Positions 37,407 through 47,141 are shown, numbered from the stretch's first letter. The stretch: DNA of 64,000 nucleotides from Streptococcus parasanguinis (GCF_019929185.1 NZ_JAHZPC010000003.1:62001-126000), one strand, 5' to 3'. Numbers and translations: made by a program. The notes: a model not told the origin generated them from the sequence alone.

Positions 37407-37529
37407 GGAACCAATAATTTTATCTAAATTCACCTTAAAAAGCCTTTCTAGCCCTTCAAACTAGTTTTTTCTCCCTCTTTCTAGCAAGTGTAACAAATGT
37501 TGGACTCGTTTTGCAACGACACCTGATTT

Positions 37530-37535
37530 TATAAT
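37530..37535 (+). promoter_or_regulatory. Likely -10 of the cbiMQO promoter
   Basis: TATAAT at 37530-37535 lies 48 bases upstream of cbiM; the -35 is poor. Just upstream, TGTTG and CAACGACA (37498-37521) form a loose inverted repeat that could be a metal-regulator site. Confidence 0.45.
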
Positions 37536-37582
37536 GTGGTAATCTGTTAACGAAATTAAATCATACTAATGGAGAATTTGTT

Positions 37583-38566
37583 ATGCATATACCAGATAAT
37601 TACCTTAGTCCTGCAAGTTGTGCAGTTTTAGCGGTTGCTGCTGCGCCTGCTATTGTCTTGTCCATCAAAAAAGTCAAGGTCCAATTAAAAGAAAATAAAG
37701 AGCTAGCGCCGATGCTTGGGATTGCTGCTTCTTTGTCCTTCTTATTGATGATGTTTAATGTTCCTGTTCCTGGTGGAACGACCGCTCACGCTGTCGGAGG
37801 GACCCTTCTTGCCATTCTCATAGGTCCCTATGCGGCCTCTCTAGCGCTGACAGTTGCTTTACTCCTACAGGCCTTCTTATTTGGTGACGGAGGGATTCTC
37901 GCTCTTGGGGCCAATATTTTCAACATGGCCATTGTGATGCCTTTTGTTGGCTATGCTATTTATAACTTGTTCCGCAAGCACCATCAGGAAACGCTTGGCG
38001 TTATTATCGGTTCTTTTCTTTCGATCAATGCTGCTGCCTTCTTAGCTGGTGTTGAATTGGGCTTGCAACCCCTCATCGCGTCAGAAGCTGGTCAGCCACT
38101 CTATAATCCTTATGGATTGAGTATCACGGTGCCTGCTATGTTGGGTGCTCACCTCCTTGTCGCAGGTTGGGTCGAAGCCTTCTTCACCGTTGTGATTTAC
38201 CGTTTTGTAAAACAAGTTGCTCCTGCAGAGTTGTACACACCAAGTACAGTCAATACAACTTCATTTGTTAAAAAAATTCGCTGGGTACTCCTTGCTTTGA
38301 TCGTCCTCAGCCCACTTGGTCTCCTAGCAGAAGGAACGGCTTTTGGAGAATGGTCTTCTGAAGAATTAGGATCCTTGCTCAAAGGGAAGGTCCCAGCTGG
38401 TATCAAAAATGGATTTTCTTTTGAAGCCTTGTTCAGTGATTACACCATTCCTGGAACAAAAATTGCGATTGGCTATATTCTATCAGCCATTACAGCTGTT
38501 CTTATTTTCTATATCATTAGCAAAATGATTCGATCAATAAACGGAGCAAAAACTTCTCATGCGTAA
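37583..38566 (+). CDS. cbiM: CbiM, substrate-capture membrane protein of a cobalt/nickel ECF transporter
   Basis: Energy-coupling-factor S-component for Co2+ or Ni2+, 327 residues. The conserved N-terminus MHIPDNYLSP supplies the metal-binding amino group and His2. GGTTAHAVGG adds another conserved His, and about seven membrane helices are seen. The extra C-terminal part, with a SPLGLLAEGTAFGEW loop and last helix, is the CbiN/PDGLE-like module that replaces a separate CbiN, as in NikM2. Co versus Ni cannot be decided. It overlaps cbiQ by eight bases. Confidence 0.92.
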   Translation: MHIPDNYLSPASCAVLAVAAAPAIVLSIKKVKVQLKENKELAPMLGIAASLSFLLMMFNVPVPGGTTAHAVGGTLLAILIGPYAASLALTVALLLQAFLFGDGGILALGANIFNMAIVMPFVGYAIYNLFRKHHQETLGVIIGSFLSINAAAFLAGVELGLQPLIASEAGQPLYNPYGLSITVPAMLGAHLLVAGWVEAFFTVVIYRFVKQVAPAELYTPSTVNTTSFVKKIRWVLLALIVLSPLGLLAEGTAFGEWSSEELGSLLKGKVPAGIKNGFSFEALFSDYTIPGTKIAIGYILSAITAVLIFYIISKMIRSINGAKTSHA

Positions 38567-39347
38567 ACTTCCTGACTGGCTCCTTCAAGAGCAAACGACT
38601 CTAGAAGCATCCAAAAGCCATCACTATTTACAAATGAACCTTCACACATTGCGCCATTTTCTTGGCAAAATGAAACAAACGACACCCGCATTCAAGGCCA
38701 AAACTTCCTCTTGGATGTGGCTTGTTTACTTTTTAACCCTAGCCATTCTCATTACAACAGCCCACCATACGATCCAGCTCTGGATCCTCGGTATCCTCTT
38801 ACTACTTCACATTGCTATGCTTCCAGGAGAAGCCCTTCTTCACCTGTTTAAGGTCCTCGTCAAGGTCCTTCTTTTCTCTGCCATTGTGATTTTACCGAGT
38901 ATCTTATTTCAAGGATTTCAAAATGGTGGACTCTTTTTGTTACGTGCAGGGATCATTGTTCTCAATATTTCTCTCTTCTTAGCCACTACCACAAGCGTCC
39001 AACTGGTGGATGCCCTAAGGCAGTTGCATGTCCCAAAGACCTTTGTCCAGACCATTGATATTACGCTAAAATATAGTTATATTTTAGGAAAACACCTTCA
39101 CCAACAAATCGAGTGTGTCCAACTTCGAACCGTTGGTCAAAAAGTGAGCCTCCATCTTTTTGGCTCTCTGCTGGGTCTCTTGTATCTCTCAACAAAGAAC
39201 CATACCAAAGAGGTCTACGAGGCCATGTTGCTGAGAGGATATGGCATGGACAGGAAACAAAAAGAGCCCTTCTGTTGGAAAAAAGAAGATGGCCTTTTAC
39301 TACTGGAATTAGTCTTCCTTATTGCCGTCACCACTCTATTCCGTTAG
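38559..39347 (+). CDS. cbiQ: CbiQ, ECF transporter transmembrane coupling protein
   Basis: T-component that couples ATP hydrolysis to CbiM, 262 residues. The N-terminal ~55 residues are hydrophilic, membrane helices lie between about 65 and 160, and a basic cytoplasmic region holds the ATPase-contact helices (VQLRTVGQKVSLH and EVYEAMLLRGYGMD; the latter contains the family Ala-X-X-X-Arg-Gly motif). A final helix ends the protein. It sits between cbiM and cbiO. Confidence 0.9.
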   Translation: MRKLPDWLLQEQTTLEASKSHHYLQMNLHTLRHFLGKMKQTTPAFKAKTSSWMWLVYFLTLAILITTAHHTIQLWILGILLLLHIAMLPGEALLHLFKVLVKVLLFSAIVILPSILFQGFQNGGLFLLRAGIIVLNISLFLATTTSVQLVDALRQLHVPKTFVQTIDITLKYSYILGKHLHQQIECVQLRTVGQKVSLHLFGSLLGLLYLSTKNHTKEVYEAMLLRGYGMDRKQKEPFCWKKEDGLLLLELVFLIAVTTLFR

Positions 39348-39359
39348 AAAGGATAGCTT

Positions 39360-40085
39360 ATGATTACCATTCAAGATGGAAATTACCATTACACAGATGA
39401 GATTGGAATCCACGATATCCAACTACAGATCAATCAAGGGGAAACGATCGCTTTGATGGGACCAAATGGAGCAGGAAAATCCACACTTTTCAAAATTCTG
39501 GTTGGACTTTTACCCCTGTCTTCTGGTCACTACCACTTTAAGGATTGGACGATTGATGGTCCTTTCTTAAAAGATCCCCATCGTGCTGGTCAGCTATTTC
39601 AACAGGTGGGGCTTATTTTTCAAAATAGCGATACGCAACTATTCAACACAAGCGTCTATGATGAACTCGCTTTCGGCCCACGTCAACTCGGCTTAGCTGC
39701 AGTTGAAATCGACCAACGCGTCAATGACACACTCGCTCTTTTAGAGATTGAACACCTGAGAGATCGCATTCCCTACCATCTTTCCGGAGGGGAGAAGAAG
39801 CTAGTCGCTATCGCCAGTGTCCTCACTATGAATCCTAGTCTCTTGCTATTTGATGAGCCCTTTAACGGCCTCTCCCCCAAATACCAAAAACTGATCGTCG
39901 ACTTACTCCAAGATCTCAAAACAGCAGGAAAAACAATTGTGATTTCTTCCCACCATTTCGACCAAATCGCTCCGATTGTGGAACGGGTTCTGCTCTTTTC
40001 TGAAGAGCACACCATTACAGGCAGCTACGATCGAGCTGATTGGGAACATCATCCAGATATTCAACAATCGTTTTCGACATGTTAA
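39360..40085 (+). CDS. cbiO: CbiO, ECF transporter ATPase
   Basis: ATP-binding subunit of the cobalt/nickel importer, 241 residues. Walker [14 protein letters not shown] near residue 35, Q-loop FQNSDTQLFNTSVYDELAFGP typical of the Cbi/Eci ATPases, signature LSGGEKKLVAIAS, Walker B LLLFDEPFNGL, switch His in SSHHFDQ. A strong terminator follows directly. Confidence 0.93.
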   Translation: MITIQDGNYHYTDEIGIHDIQLQINQGETIALMGPNGAGKSTLFKILVGLLPLSSGHYHFKDWTIDGPFLKDPHRAGQLFQQVGLIFQNSDTQLFNTSVYDELAFGPRQLGLAAVEIDQRVNDTLALLEIEHLRDRIPYHLSGGEKKLVAIASVLTMNPSLLLFDEPFNGLSPKYQKLIVDLLQDLKTAGKTIVISSHHFDQIAPIVERVLLFSEEHTITGSYDRADWEHHPDIQQSFSTC

Positions 40086-40121
40086 AAAGCCTCGGTAGTT
40101 TTCTCCTACCGAAGCTTTTTT
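40084..40121 (+). terminator. cbiMQO terminator
   Basis: AAAAAGCCTCGGTAG pairs with CTACCGAAGCTTTTT, one mismatch, and T follows. It can also end the convergent yjdF gene. Confidence 0.9.
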
Positions 40122-40138
40122 GATGAAAGAGATAAGGG

Positions 40139-40552
40139 TTAATGTCCTTTATGCTTGTCTCTTCGTTTTTGCTGTTTGCGTTCGAATTTCTCTTGTTTGA
40201 GCAATTGCTTTTGGACACTAGATTGATGTTTTGAAATCTTTTTCCTTTCCTCATACTGCAACTGCAATAGTTCTTTCGACTTGGAAGAAACTTTTTGCTT
40301 TACTTGTTTCCTCACTATTCGCTGTAATCGTTTAGGATTCTTTATTTTTACATGTTGCTTAACTGTAGCTTCTGGACTAAAAGATAATTGAGTAAACTGA
40401 GTCTGTAACATCTCTAGAATTTCATCATCTTTTGGCTCCTGACCAAATGTCACACGACAAACTTGATAAGTTTCTCGATACACTTGTTCGAACAAACCAT
40501 GCCAAAATCCATCTTCAAAATAAACTGTCAATCCAATTGAAATTGTTTCCAC
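40139..40552 (-). CDS. yjdF: YjdF-family protein (DUF2992)
   Basis: A 137-residue protein. The N-terminal part has the YjdF pattern LTVYFEDGFWHGLFEQVYR ... VTFGQEPKDDEI, and the C-terminal ~65 residues are extremely Lys/Gln/Arg-rich, coiled and probably nucleic-acid or polyanion binding. The start is GTG 40552 with AAGGAGGT six bases upstream. The biochemical role is unknown; in other Firmicutes the gene is controlled by a riboswitch for azaaromatic compounds. The leader here is long and structured. Confidence 0.85.
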   Translation of the reverse strand: METISIGLTVYFEDGFWHGLFEQVYRETYQVCRVTFGQEPKDDEILEMLQTQFTQLSFSPEATVKQHVKIKNPKRLQRIVRKQVKQKVSSKSKELLQLQYEERKKISKHQSSVQKQLLKQEKFERKQQKRRDKHKGH

Positions 40553-40555
40553 GAC

Positions 40556-40665
40556 AGCACCTCCTTAAATCTATCCCTAAGAATGGACAACCAAGGAGGA
40601 AGGTTACTGATAGGCTTGCCTACGTCTGGACTACCAACCAGAACTGTGTTTTTATCTTAGTTGGG
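40556..40665 (-). ncRNA. Putative yjdF riboswitch in the yjdF leader
   Basis: About 110 transcribed bases precede yjdF. They contain a TAGGC-AA-GCCTA type hairpin, and CCTCCTT (complement of 40593-40599) that can pair with the ribosome site AAGGAGG (40560-40566), which would block translation. A yjdF gene with such a leader suggests the yjdF-motif (azaaromatic) riboswitch. I judged this by context and pairing, not by a covariance model. Confidence 0.6.
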
Positions 40666-40668
40666 ACT

Positions 40669-40674
40669 ATTATA
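40669..40674 (-). promoter_or_regulatory. Extended -10 of the yjdF promoter
   Basis: On the minus strand ATGC then TATAAT (40669-40674) is an extended -10. The -35 region is poor. The predicted start is near 40662. Confidence 0.65.
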
Positions 40675-40693
40675 GCATATTTATAATCTTATG

Positions 40694-41926
40694 TTATTGC
40701 TTCTTCAAATACCTATCAAAAAAATGAATCGTAGCCAACCAAGAATCCTTACTCTCTTTCATCAATAAACGCCAATCTTTTCGATAACGATGATTTGGTT
40801 GATAAGCCACCGTCAACATGTGACCTGTTTCATGGTATTTTTTAAATGTAATGTGGTGTCCTTTATAATGTGAAACAATATCATCAATTGCTGACGAGGC
40901 ATCCCATATTTCATCAACAGTACTTCCGAGCAATAAGATTGGTGAATGCATTTGGCCAATATCTATCCTAGCAGAGCAATCTTTAGGGAAGGATCTTTTT
41001 AAAAGTTTGCTGAACAGATAATCTCTAAGTCGAAACTTTTGATAGGGAAGTTCTATTTGCAAATACGTCCAAGAAGAAGAATGGGAATTCCATTTCCCTT
41101 CTATCCCTTCATACACCACATCAGAGGGTGAATTTAGTACCAAACATTGAACGTCATTAAAAATGCTCTCCTCAGCTAAAACTAACTCTGCTCCCTTAGA
41201 ACGTCCATAGATTCCAATTCTTTCACTATCTACTTGATGATGCTGACGTAGATAATCCTTTGCTTCCACAAGGCACTCTAAAGGAATACGTTCCAAATGT
41301 TTTGGCAATCCCTCTAAACCAAAGTAGGCAACTGCTAGGCAAATATAACCTCTAGAAGAGAGAAGCTGAGCTATATTCTGTGCCTTTTCAATCCTTCCTT
41401 CACTACCGCTCACAATAATCAATGCTGGTGCTTTTATTGCCTTTTTATCATAAAAGAGTCTCCCTTGAAAATGTTTCCCGTAAATATCTTGATGACTAAT
41501 TTGCGAACTCATGTAATGTCTTGTGAAAGTTCTCTCTGCGTCGACAGTATTACCTTGTATAATTTTGATTTCCACAAAAAAGTGATCTAATAAGGGAATT
41601 TTAGAAAGAGAGTTTGGAAGTTTCTTTTTCCTATTGGTCAAGGGCTTGGCATTAAAGAATAACCCCATTGTTGCAATATCTTCATAATAGCCAGAACAAG
41701 ATGGAGTTTGTGAAATATCAATAATACCATTCTTATCTGATACAAAAGTCGCTGTTGATTTCCATAAAACATCATGAGCTAAAAGCATAGGAGCATTGAT
41801 ACAATAATAATCAGATAAATACATTTCGACTCGATAGATTTCACTTGGTTTTAAGCCATCGATGACAATATTAAAAGATTCGTCTGCTAAATCAGACTCT
41901 GAGATTAGTTCAATTTGTATATTCAT
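40694..41926 (-). CDS. Acyl-CoA thioesterase/acyltransferase-like alpha/beta hydrolase (BAAT family)
   Basis: A 410-residue cytosolic protein with the two-domain layout of the acyl-CoA thioesterase/bile acid-CoA:amino acid N-acyltransferase family. An N-terminal beta-sandwich (~1-130) is followed by an alpha/beta-hydrolase domain with ALIIVSGSEGR, nucleophile elbow IGIYGRSKGAELVL, acid in LLLGSTVDEIWD and His in YHETGHMLTVAY. Its own palindromic operator lies 13 bases upstream of the start. The substrate is unknown; detoxification of fatty or aromatic acids would fit MarR control (inference). Confidence 0.85.
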   Translation of the reverse strand: MNIQIELISESDLADESFNIVIDGLKPSEIYRVEMYLSDYYCINAPMLLAHDVLWKSTATFVSDKNGIIDISQTPSCSGYYEDIATMGLFFNAKPLTNRKKKLPNSLSKIPLLDHFFVEIKIIQGNTVDAERTFTRHYMSSQISHQDIYGKHFQGRLFYDKKAIKAPALIIVSGSEGRIEKAQNIAQLLSSRGYICLAVAYFGLEGLPKHLERIPLECLVEAKDYLRQHHQVDSERIGIYGRSKGAELVLAEESIFNDVQCLVLNSPSDVVYEGIEGKWNSHSSSWTYLQIELPYQKFRLRDYLFSKLLKRSFPKDCSARIDIGQMHSPILLLGSTVDEIWDASSAIDDIVSHYKGHHITFKKYHETGHMLTVAYQPNHRYRKDWRLLMKESKDSWLATIHFFDRYLKKQ

Positions 41927-41938
41927 ATCTTCCTCTTT

Positions 41939-41957
41939 TTGTTAATATAATTAACAA
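41939..41957. promoter_or_regulatory. MarR-type palindromic operator before the acyl-transferase-like gene
   Basis: TTGTTAAT-ATA-ATTAACAA is a perfect 8-3-8 palindrome, matching the one at 42451-42469 in both arms. Confidence 0.85.
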
Positions 41958-41982
41958 TATAGTTTTAAAATTACCGTGATTT

Positions 41983-42438
41983 TTACCACGGCAATTCTTG
42001 CCATACCTGTTCAACATCATCCATCAGTTTCATAACCATTTGAAGATCCTCCTCACTATAGTTTCTTAAAACTGAAAAAATGGCCTTTTCAATATGTTCT
42101 TGCTGTTCTTTGTGAATGTTAAAAACGTCAACCCCTTTTTGGGATAATATCAGATATTTATTTTTTTCATTATCCGGTGCAAATTCAAAAGTAACGAGGT
42201 CTTTCTTCGTTAAACGTCTAACACTCTGAGTAATGGCACTCCTAGATACTTCAAGTAACTCAGATAATTTCACTAGATTCACAGGCTGATTGTGACCTAT
42301 CAGGTCGATCAAATGGACTTCATTAATAGTGATTGATTTATCAATACTGTTCCTATGCTGAGCTCTTTTCAACTGTTCAAAAGCTAAAGCAAAGCTGTTA
42401 AAACGATTATTAAACTTATGCAGTTCTTTCTTATTCAT
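41983..42438 (-). CDS. MarR-family transcriptional regulator
   Basis: A 151-residue winged-helix protein. The helix-turn-helix is in VNLVKLSELLEVSRSAITQSVRRLTKKDLV, the wing in DNEKNKYLILSQKG, and dimerisation helices lie at both ends. It precedes the acyl-transferase-like gene on the same strand. Identical 19-bp palindromes before both genes make it the likely repressor of itself and of that gene. Confidence 0.9.
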   Translation of the reverse strand: MNKKELHKFNNRFNSFALAFEQLKRAQHRNSIDKSITINEVHLIDLIGHNQPVNLVKLSELLEVSRSAITQSVRRLTKKDLVTFEFAPDNEKNKYLILSQKGVDVFNIHKEQQEHIEKAIFSVLRNYSEEDLQMVMKLMDDVEQVWQELPW

Positions 42439-42450
42439 AACACCTCTCTT

Positions 42451-42469
42451 TTGTTAATTATATTAACAA
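42451..42469. promoter_or_regulatory. MarR-type palindromic operator before the marR-like gene
   Basis: TTGTTAAT-TAT-ATTAACAA, perfect 8-3-8 palindrome, 13 bases upstream of the regulator start. Same arms and same distance from the start codon as the site at 41939. Confidence 0.85.
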
Positions 42470-42536
42470 AAAATACTATTTATTGTCAAGCTGAGCCTAA
42501 AAAATCCTCCAGAGCTGAACTCTGAAGGATTCATTT

Positions 42537-45038
42537 TTATTTCACAACAATGTTAACGAGTTTATTAGGAACACTAATCACTTTCACGATTTCTTTGCCA
42601 TCAATCTCTGCTTTGACTTTTTCGTCAGAGAGAGCGACTTCTTGCAATTCTTCGCGAGAAAGGTCTTTTGCGACCATGAGTTTAGCACGGACTTTTCCTT
42701 TGATTTGAACGACGATTTCGATTTCGTCTTCAATTAATTTGCTTTCGTCCCATGTTGGCCATGCTACGTAAGAGATTGACTCACCTGTTGCTGCCACTGT
42801 TTGCCAGAGTTCTTCTGCCAAGTGAGGGGCAAATGGAGCAATCAATTGGATAAAGCCTTTGGCGTAATCCACATAGAGTTTGTCTTCCTTGTTAGCTGCA
42901 TTGACAAAGACCATGAGTTGGGCAATGGCTGTGTTGAATTTCATAGACTCGACTTGCTCAGTAACAGATTTAACCGTTTCGTTATAAACCTTGTCAAGAG
43001 CGCCATTGTTTTCTGCAACGATTTCTTTACTTGTGATCAAACGGTAAACACGATCAAGGAATTTACGACTTCCTTCCAGACCTTCTTCAGACCAAGCGAT
43101 CGAAGCATCAAGTGGTCCCATGAACATTTCATAGACACGAAGGGTATCGGCACCATATTGTTCCACCACATCGTCTGGGTTCACCACGTTCTTGAGGGAT
43201 TTAGACATCTTGGCTGGTGCTTGTTCCAATTCTTCCCCTGTTTCCACATGGAAGAAGGAACCGTCACGTTTTTCAACCTTGTCAGTCGCCACAAGAGCTC
43301 CACGGTGGTCACGGTAGCTAGTTCCCAAGATCATTCCTTGGTTAAAGAGTTTTTGGAAGGGCTCTTTAGTAGGTACAACACCAAGATCATAGAGGAATTT
43401 GTGCCAGAAACGAGCGTAAAGCAAATGGAGTACGGCGTGTTCTGCACCACCCACATAAATATCTACTGGCAACCATTGTTTGAGGAGGTCCTCATCAGCC
43501 AATTTCTCTGTATTGTGTGGGTCAATATAGCGAAGGTAGTACCAGCTTGAACCTGCCCATTGTGGCATCGTATTGGTCTCACGACGACCTTTGACGCCAT
43601 CTTCACGAATCACTTCCAACCAGTCTGTCAGGTTAGCTAGTGGACTTTCACCAGTACCTGAAGGGCGGATGTCCTTAGTTACTGGTAAGACAAGTGGGAG
43701 TTCACTTTCTGGAACAGCTGTTGAAGTTCCATCTTCCCAATGGATGATTGGGATTGGCTCACCCCAGTAACGTTGACGGCTAAAGAGCCAGTCACGGAGA
43801 CGGTAGGTAACTTTTTCTTGACCGAAGCCTTTTTCTTCCAACCAAGCCACGATTTTAGCAATCGCTTCTTCTTTGTTAAGACCGTTCAAGAAGTCTGAGT
43901 TGACGTGAAGGCCATCTTCTGTGTAAGCAGCTTCTGCTACATTTCCACCTTCCAACACTTCTACGATTGGAAGACCAAACTGGTTAGCAAATTCCCAGTC
44001 ACGTTGGTCGTGGGCAGGTACGGCCATGACTGCACCTGTTCCGTAGCTAGCAAGAACGTAGTCGGCAATCCAGATTGGGATTTCTTTACCATTGACAGGG
44101 TTTACGGCATAAGCACCCGTCCAAACCCCTGTCTTTTCCTTGGCAAGGTCTGTACGAGCCAAGTCTGATTTAAGGCTAGCTTGGTGTTTGTAGTCCGCTA
44201 CAGCCTCAGCTTGTTCAGGACTTGTGATAGCATCTACCAAGTCATGCTCAGGAGCCAAGACAGTGAAAGTTGCACCAAAAAGAGTATCAGGGCGAGTGGT
44301 AAAGACGGTGAATTCCTTGTCAGCCCCTTTCACTTTGAAAGTGACATTGGCACCAGTTGATTTTCCAATCCAGTTGCGTTGCATGTCCTTGATAGACTCT
44401 GGCCAGTCAAGGTCATCCAAGTCAGTCAGCAAACGTTCCGCATAGGCAGTGATTTTGAGCATCCATTGGCGCATTGGTTTGCGGACAACTGGATAGCCTC
44501 CACGCTCAGACGTTCCATCAGGAAGGACTTCTTCGTTGGCGATGGCTGTTCCCAACTCTTCCACCCAGTTTACTGGCACTTCAGCTTCATAGGCCAAACC
44601 TTTTTCGTAAAGCTTAGTGAAGATCCATTGTGTCCATTTATAGTAGTTTGGGTCTGTAGTATTAACTTCACGGTCCCAGTCGTAAGAGAATCCAAGGGCA
44701 TTAATTTGGCGTTTGAAGTTGGCAATGTTTTCCGCTGTGAATTCTGCTGGGTCATTCCCCGTATCCATAGCGTATTGCTCAGCAGGCAAACCAAAGGCAT
44801 CCCATCCCATTGGGTGAAGGACGTTGTAGCCTTGCGCACGTTTGAAACGGCTAAGGATATCTGTTGCTGTGTAGCCTTCTGGATGTCCTACGTGTAGACC
44901 CGCTCCGGATGGGTAAGGGAACATGTCCAATGCATAAAACTTCGGTTTTGAAGCATCTGTTCCTGTCTTAAAAGTGTGATGGTCAGCCCAGTATTTTTGC
45001 CACTTAGGCTCGATTTCTTTATGATCGTAAAAACTCAT
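42537..45038 (-). CDS. leuS: Leucyl-tRNA synthetase
   Basis: Class I synthetase charging tRNA-Leu; 833 residues, normal. The HIGH-type motif is [10 protein letters not shown] near residue 46, KMSKSLKN is near 610, and the editing CP1 domain lies roughly between 220 and 420 with the family motif [12 protein letters not shown]. The leader is only about 100 bases with no T-box-like structure seen. A gene order of leuS next to the gldA/aldolase/glycyl-radical genes is known in streptococci; here the peptide-binding protein and dacA lie between. Confidence 0.98.
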   Translation of the reverse strand: MSFYDHKEIEPKWQKYWADHHTFKTGTDASKPKFYALDMFPYPSGAGLHVGHPEGYTATDILSRFKRAQGYNVLHPMGWDAFGLPAEQYAMDTGNDPAEFTAENIANFKRQINALGFSYDWDREVNTTDPNYYKWTQWIFTKLYEKGLAYEAEVPVNWVEELGTAIANEEVLPDGTSERGGYPVVRKPMRQWMLKITAYAERLLTDLDDLDWPESIKDMQRNWIGKSTGANVTFKVKGADKEFTVFTTRPDTLFGATFTVLAPEHDLVDAITSPEQAEAVADYKHQASLKSDLARTDLAKEKTGVWTGAYAVNPVNGKEIPIWIADYVLASYGTGAVMAVPAHDQRDWEFANQFGLPIVEVLEGGNVAEAAYTEDGLHVNSDFLNGLNKEEAIAKIVAWLEEKGFGQEKVTYRLRDWLFSRQRYWGEPIPIIHWEDGTSTAVPESELPLVLPVTKDIRPSGTGESPLANLTDWLEVIREDGVKGRRETNTMPQWAGSSWYYLRYIDPHNTEKLADEDLLKQWLPVDIYVGGAEHAVLHLLYARFWHKFLYDLGVVPTKEPFQKLFNQGMILGTSYRDHRGALVATDKVEKRDGSFFHVETGEELEQAPAKMSKSLKNVVNPDDVVEQYGADTLRVYEMFMGPLDASIAWSEEGLEGSRKFLDRVYRLITSKEIVAENNGALDKVYNETVKSVTEQVESMKFNTAIAQLMVFVNAANKEDKLYVDYAKGFIQLIAPFAPHLAEELWQTVAATGESISYVAWPTWDESKLIEDEIEIVVQIKGKVRAKLMVAKDLSREELQEVALSDEKVKAEIDGKEIVKVISVPNKLVNIVVK

Positions 45039-45113
45039 AGCGTCTCTCCAATTTTCGTGATGCTCCTATTATACCATTTTTAGGGGATTTTTAAAGGATC
45101 AGATAAAGAAAAA

Positions 45114-45137
45114 GACAGGTCCCATACGGGACCTGTC
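45114..45137 (-). terminator. Terminator of the oligopeptide-binding protein gene
   Basis: A perfect 10-bp stem GACAGGTCCC/GGGACCTGTC with a four-base loop, followed on the minus strand by TTTTTCTTT. Confidence 0.9.
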
Positions 45138-45161
45138 CATCCTGTTTTCGCTAAGAAAAGT

Positions 45162-47141
45162 CTATTTCACATGCTTTTCAAGTTCTTTTTGCGCTTTTTT
45201 ATTGGATTCTTCTTTTTCTTTCTTCCATTGTTCACGCGCTTTGTCGTAGTCTTTCGCCGCTACGACCTTGTCTTGAACTTCTAAATACTTATAGTTAAAG
45301 GTTTGACCCTTGTGGCCGGTCCAAGCAAAGGCTGCAGAGTATGGTACAGTCTTACGAACGACTGGAGAAGCTCCATCCGAATGAATCGGAATCAAGAGGG
45401 CACTATCGGTCAACCAAGCTTGAGCCGCAGCATATTTTTCATAACGCTTGTTGACATCTGTGTTTTCTTTTTGAGCGTCTTCAATTAATTGATTGTACTC
45501 ATCAAAGCCAGCTGCTTTTGCCGCCGCATTATCCGTACCAGCATCGAATCCAAAGTAAGAATTGGCATTTTCACCAGATTTACCACTGGTGATGTCGATG
45601 TAAGAAGATGGGTCCGTATAGTCTGGTCCCCAGCCCAAGTTATTGTTTAGATCCCAGTCTTGTTGGGAAGCATTTTCAGCAAAGTAAGTCACTCGTTGAA
45701 GATCATCCTCAGAAACCATATTCAGATCGATGACAATATTTTCTGCTCCCAATGTAGATTCAATCGACTGTTTGAAGGATTGGGCTTGTTTGATTCCTTC
45801 CGTATAAGTCGAAGAAGTTGGAAGGTCTAAATGAATTGGGAATTCAACTCCTTGAGCCTGCAAGTCTGCCTTAGCTTTGGCAAACTCTTCTTTGGCCTTG
45901 CTTGGATTGTAGAGGGTGTCTTTTCCATCTGCGACAGAGACCCCTTTCCATTCATCCCCATAAGCTTCTAAGTCTTTTTCTACTGCATCACCAAATTGTT
46001 TGCCATCGATTTGGACAAAGTTTGGTGGCGTAAAGGTATTACGGATCACCTTATTGGCACCCGCTTCCCCGTTAGTTTGCGCTACATAAGCCTTGCGGTT
46101 GAAGGCAAACATAATAGCTTGACGGAAGTCCTTGTTCAAGATTGCTTTCTTGGTAGAGGCCTTTTGAGCATCCGTGGTCTTCTTTGTGATTTCATAGGCC
46201 TGACGGTCAATGTTGAAGGAAAGGTTATAGGTTGAGGAACCTTGGTCAGTATAGACGATGTCGTCCTTATGCTTCTTCTCTACACTCTTATAGTTGGAAC
46301 CATTTGGGAAAACACGGGCAACTGTATAGTCACCGTTATCAAATCCACGGATCAGAGACTCGGAGTCTTGACCATCATAATAGGTCAGTTTGACTTTATT
46401 GATCTTGACATTTTCCGCATCCCAGTAGGTTGGATTTTTTTCTAATATCGCAGAAGATTTCGAAGTAATGGATTTGATCAAATAAGGTCCGCAGTAAAGG
46501 ATACTAGACGGAGAAGTTCCTTGACCATAGTCATCCCCTTTAGATTTCAGGAATTCTTCATTGACTGGCATCAGGATCCCCATCGTAGTCTTGGAATTCC
46601 AGAAGCTTTCTGGTTGGCTCAAGGTATATTGAACGGTATAATCATCAATCGCTTTCACACCAACGGTTGAGAAATCAGATGTTTTCCCTGAAACATAGTC
46701 ATCCAAGCCTTTGACAGATTTTTGGACCAAGTAAATCGCTTGTGATTTCTTATCTGCCGCGTGCTTGAGACCTGTCACAAAGTCTTGGGCCTTAACCTCT
46801 CCTCCATATTCTTCCCCTTCAGAAGTCATCCATTTGACCCCTTTGCGGAGTTTATAAGTATAGGTCAAGCCATCCTTGGAAACAGTCCAGTCTTTAGCAA
46901 GCGATGGGATCAAGTTCCCGTACTTGTCCACTTCCAACAAGCCATCTATCGCATTTCCTGTAAACTCGGAAGTCGATTTTTTATTGGAAATCGAGTAGTC
47001 TAAGGTATCCGGATCCTGGGTATAGACATAGCTAAATGTCTGACCACCAGAGCTACTAGATTTCCCTCCTGAGCAGGCTGCCAGTACACCAGCTGATAAA
47101 AGCAGAGCGCTGGTAGCTAAGAGTACCTTCCCTTTGTTCAT
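45162..47141 (-). CDS. Oligopeptide ABC transporter substrate-binding lipoprotein (AmiA/AliA/Hpp type)
   Basis: Lipid-anchored peptide-binding protein of solute-binding family 5, 659 residues from ATG 47141 (AGGTG eight bases upstream). The signal and lipobox are LSAGVLAACSGG. The body starts TFSYVYTQDPDTLDYSISNKK, with the family motif AKDWTVSKDGLTYTYKLRKGVKW. It is a solitary gene with its own terminator and no permease or ATPase beside it, so, like pneumococcal AliA/AliB, it probably serves the Ami core transporter elsewhere. Such proteins also sense peptides in streptococci. Confidence 0.93.
   Translation of the reverse strand: MNKGKVLLATSALLLSAGVLAACSGGKSSSSGGQTFSYVYTQDPDTLDYSISNKKSTSEFTGNAIDGLLEVDKYGNLIPSLAKDWTVSKDGLTYTYKLRKGVKWMTSEGEEYGGEVKAQDFVTGLKHAADKKSQAIYLVQKSVKGLDDYVSGKTSDFSTVGVKAIDDYTVQYTLSQPESFWNSKTTMGILMPVNEEFLKSKGDDYGQGTSPSSILYCGPYLIKSITSKSSAILEKNPTYWDAENVKINKVKLTYYDGQDSESLIRGFDNGDYTVARVFPNGSNYKSVEKKHKDDIVYTDQGSSTYNLSFNIDRQAYEITKKTTDAQKASTKKAILNKDFRQAIMFAFNRKAYVAQTNGEAGANKVIRNTFTPPNFVQIDGKQFGDAVEKDLEAYGDEWKGVSVADGKDTLYNPSKAKEEFAKAKADLQAQGVEFPIHLDLPTSSTYTEGIKQAQSFKQSIESTLGAENIVIDLNMVSEDDLQRVTYFAENASQQDWDLNNNLGWGPDYTDPSSYIDITSGKSGENANSYFGFDAGTDNAAAKAAGFDEYNQLIEDAQKENTDVNKRYEKYAAAQAWLTDSALLIPIHSDGASPVVRKTVPYSAAFAWTGHKGQTFNYKYLEVQDKVVAAKDYDKAREQWKKEKEESNKKAQKELEKHVK

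Noticed and set aside
45039-45113. T-box leader before leuS
   Set aside because: The upstream gap is too short and has no T-box core or specifier hairpin.
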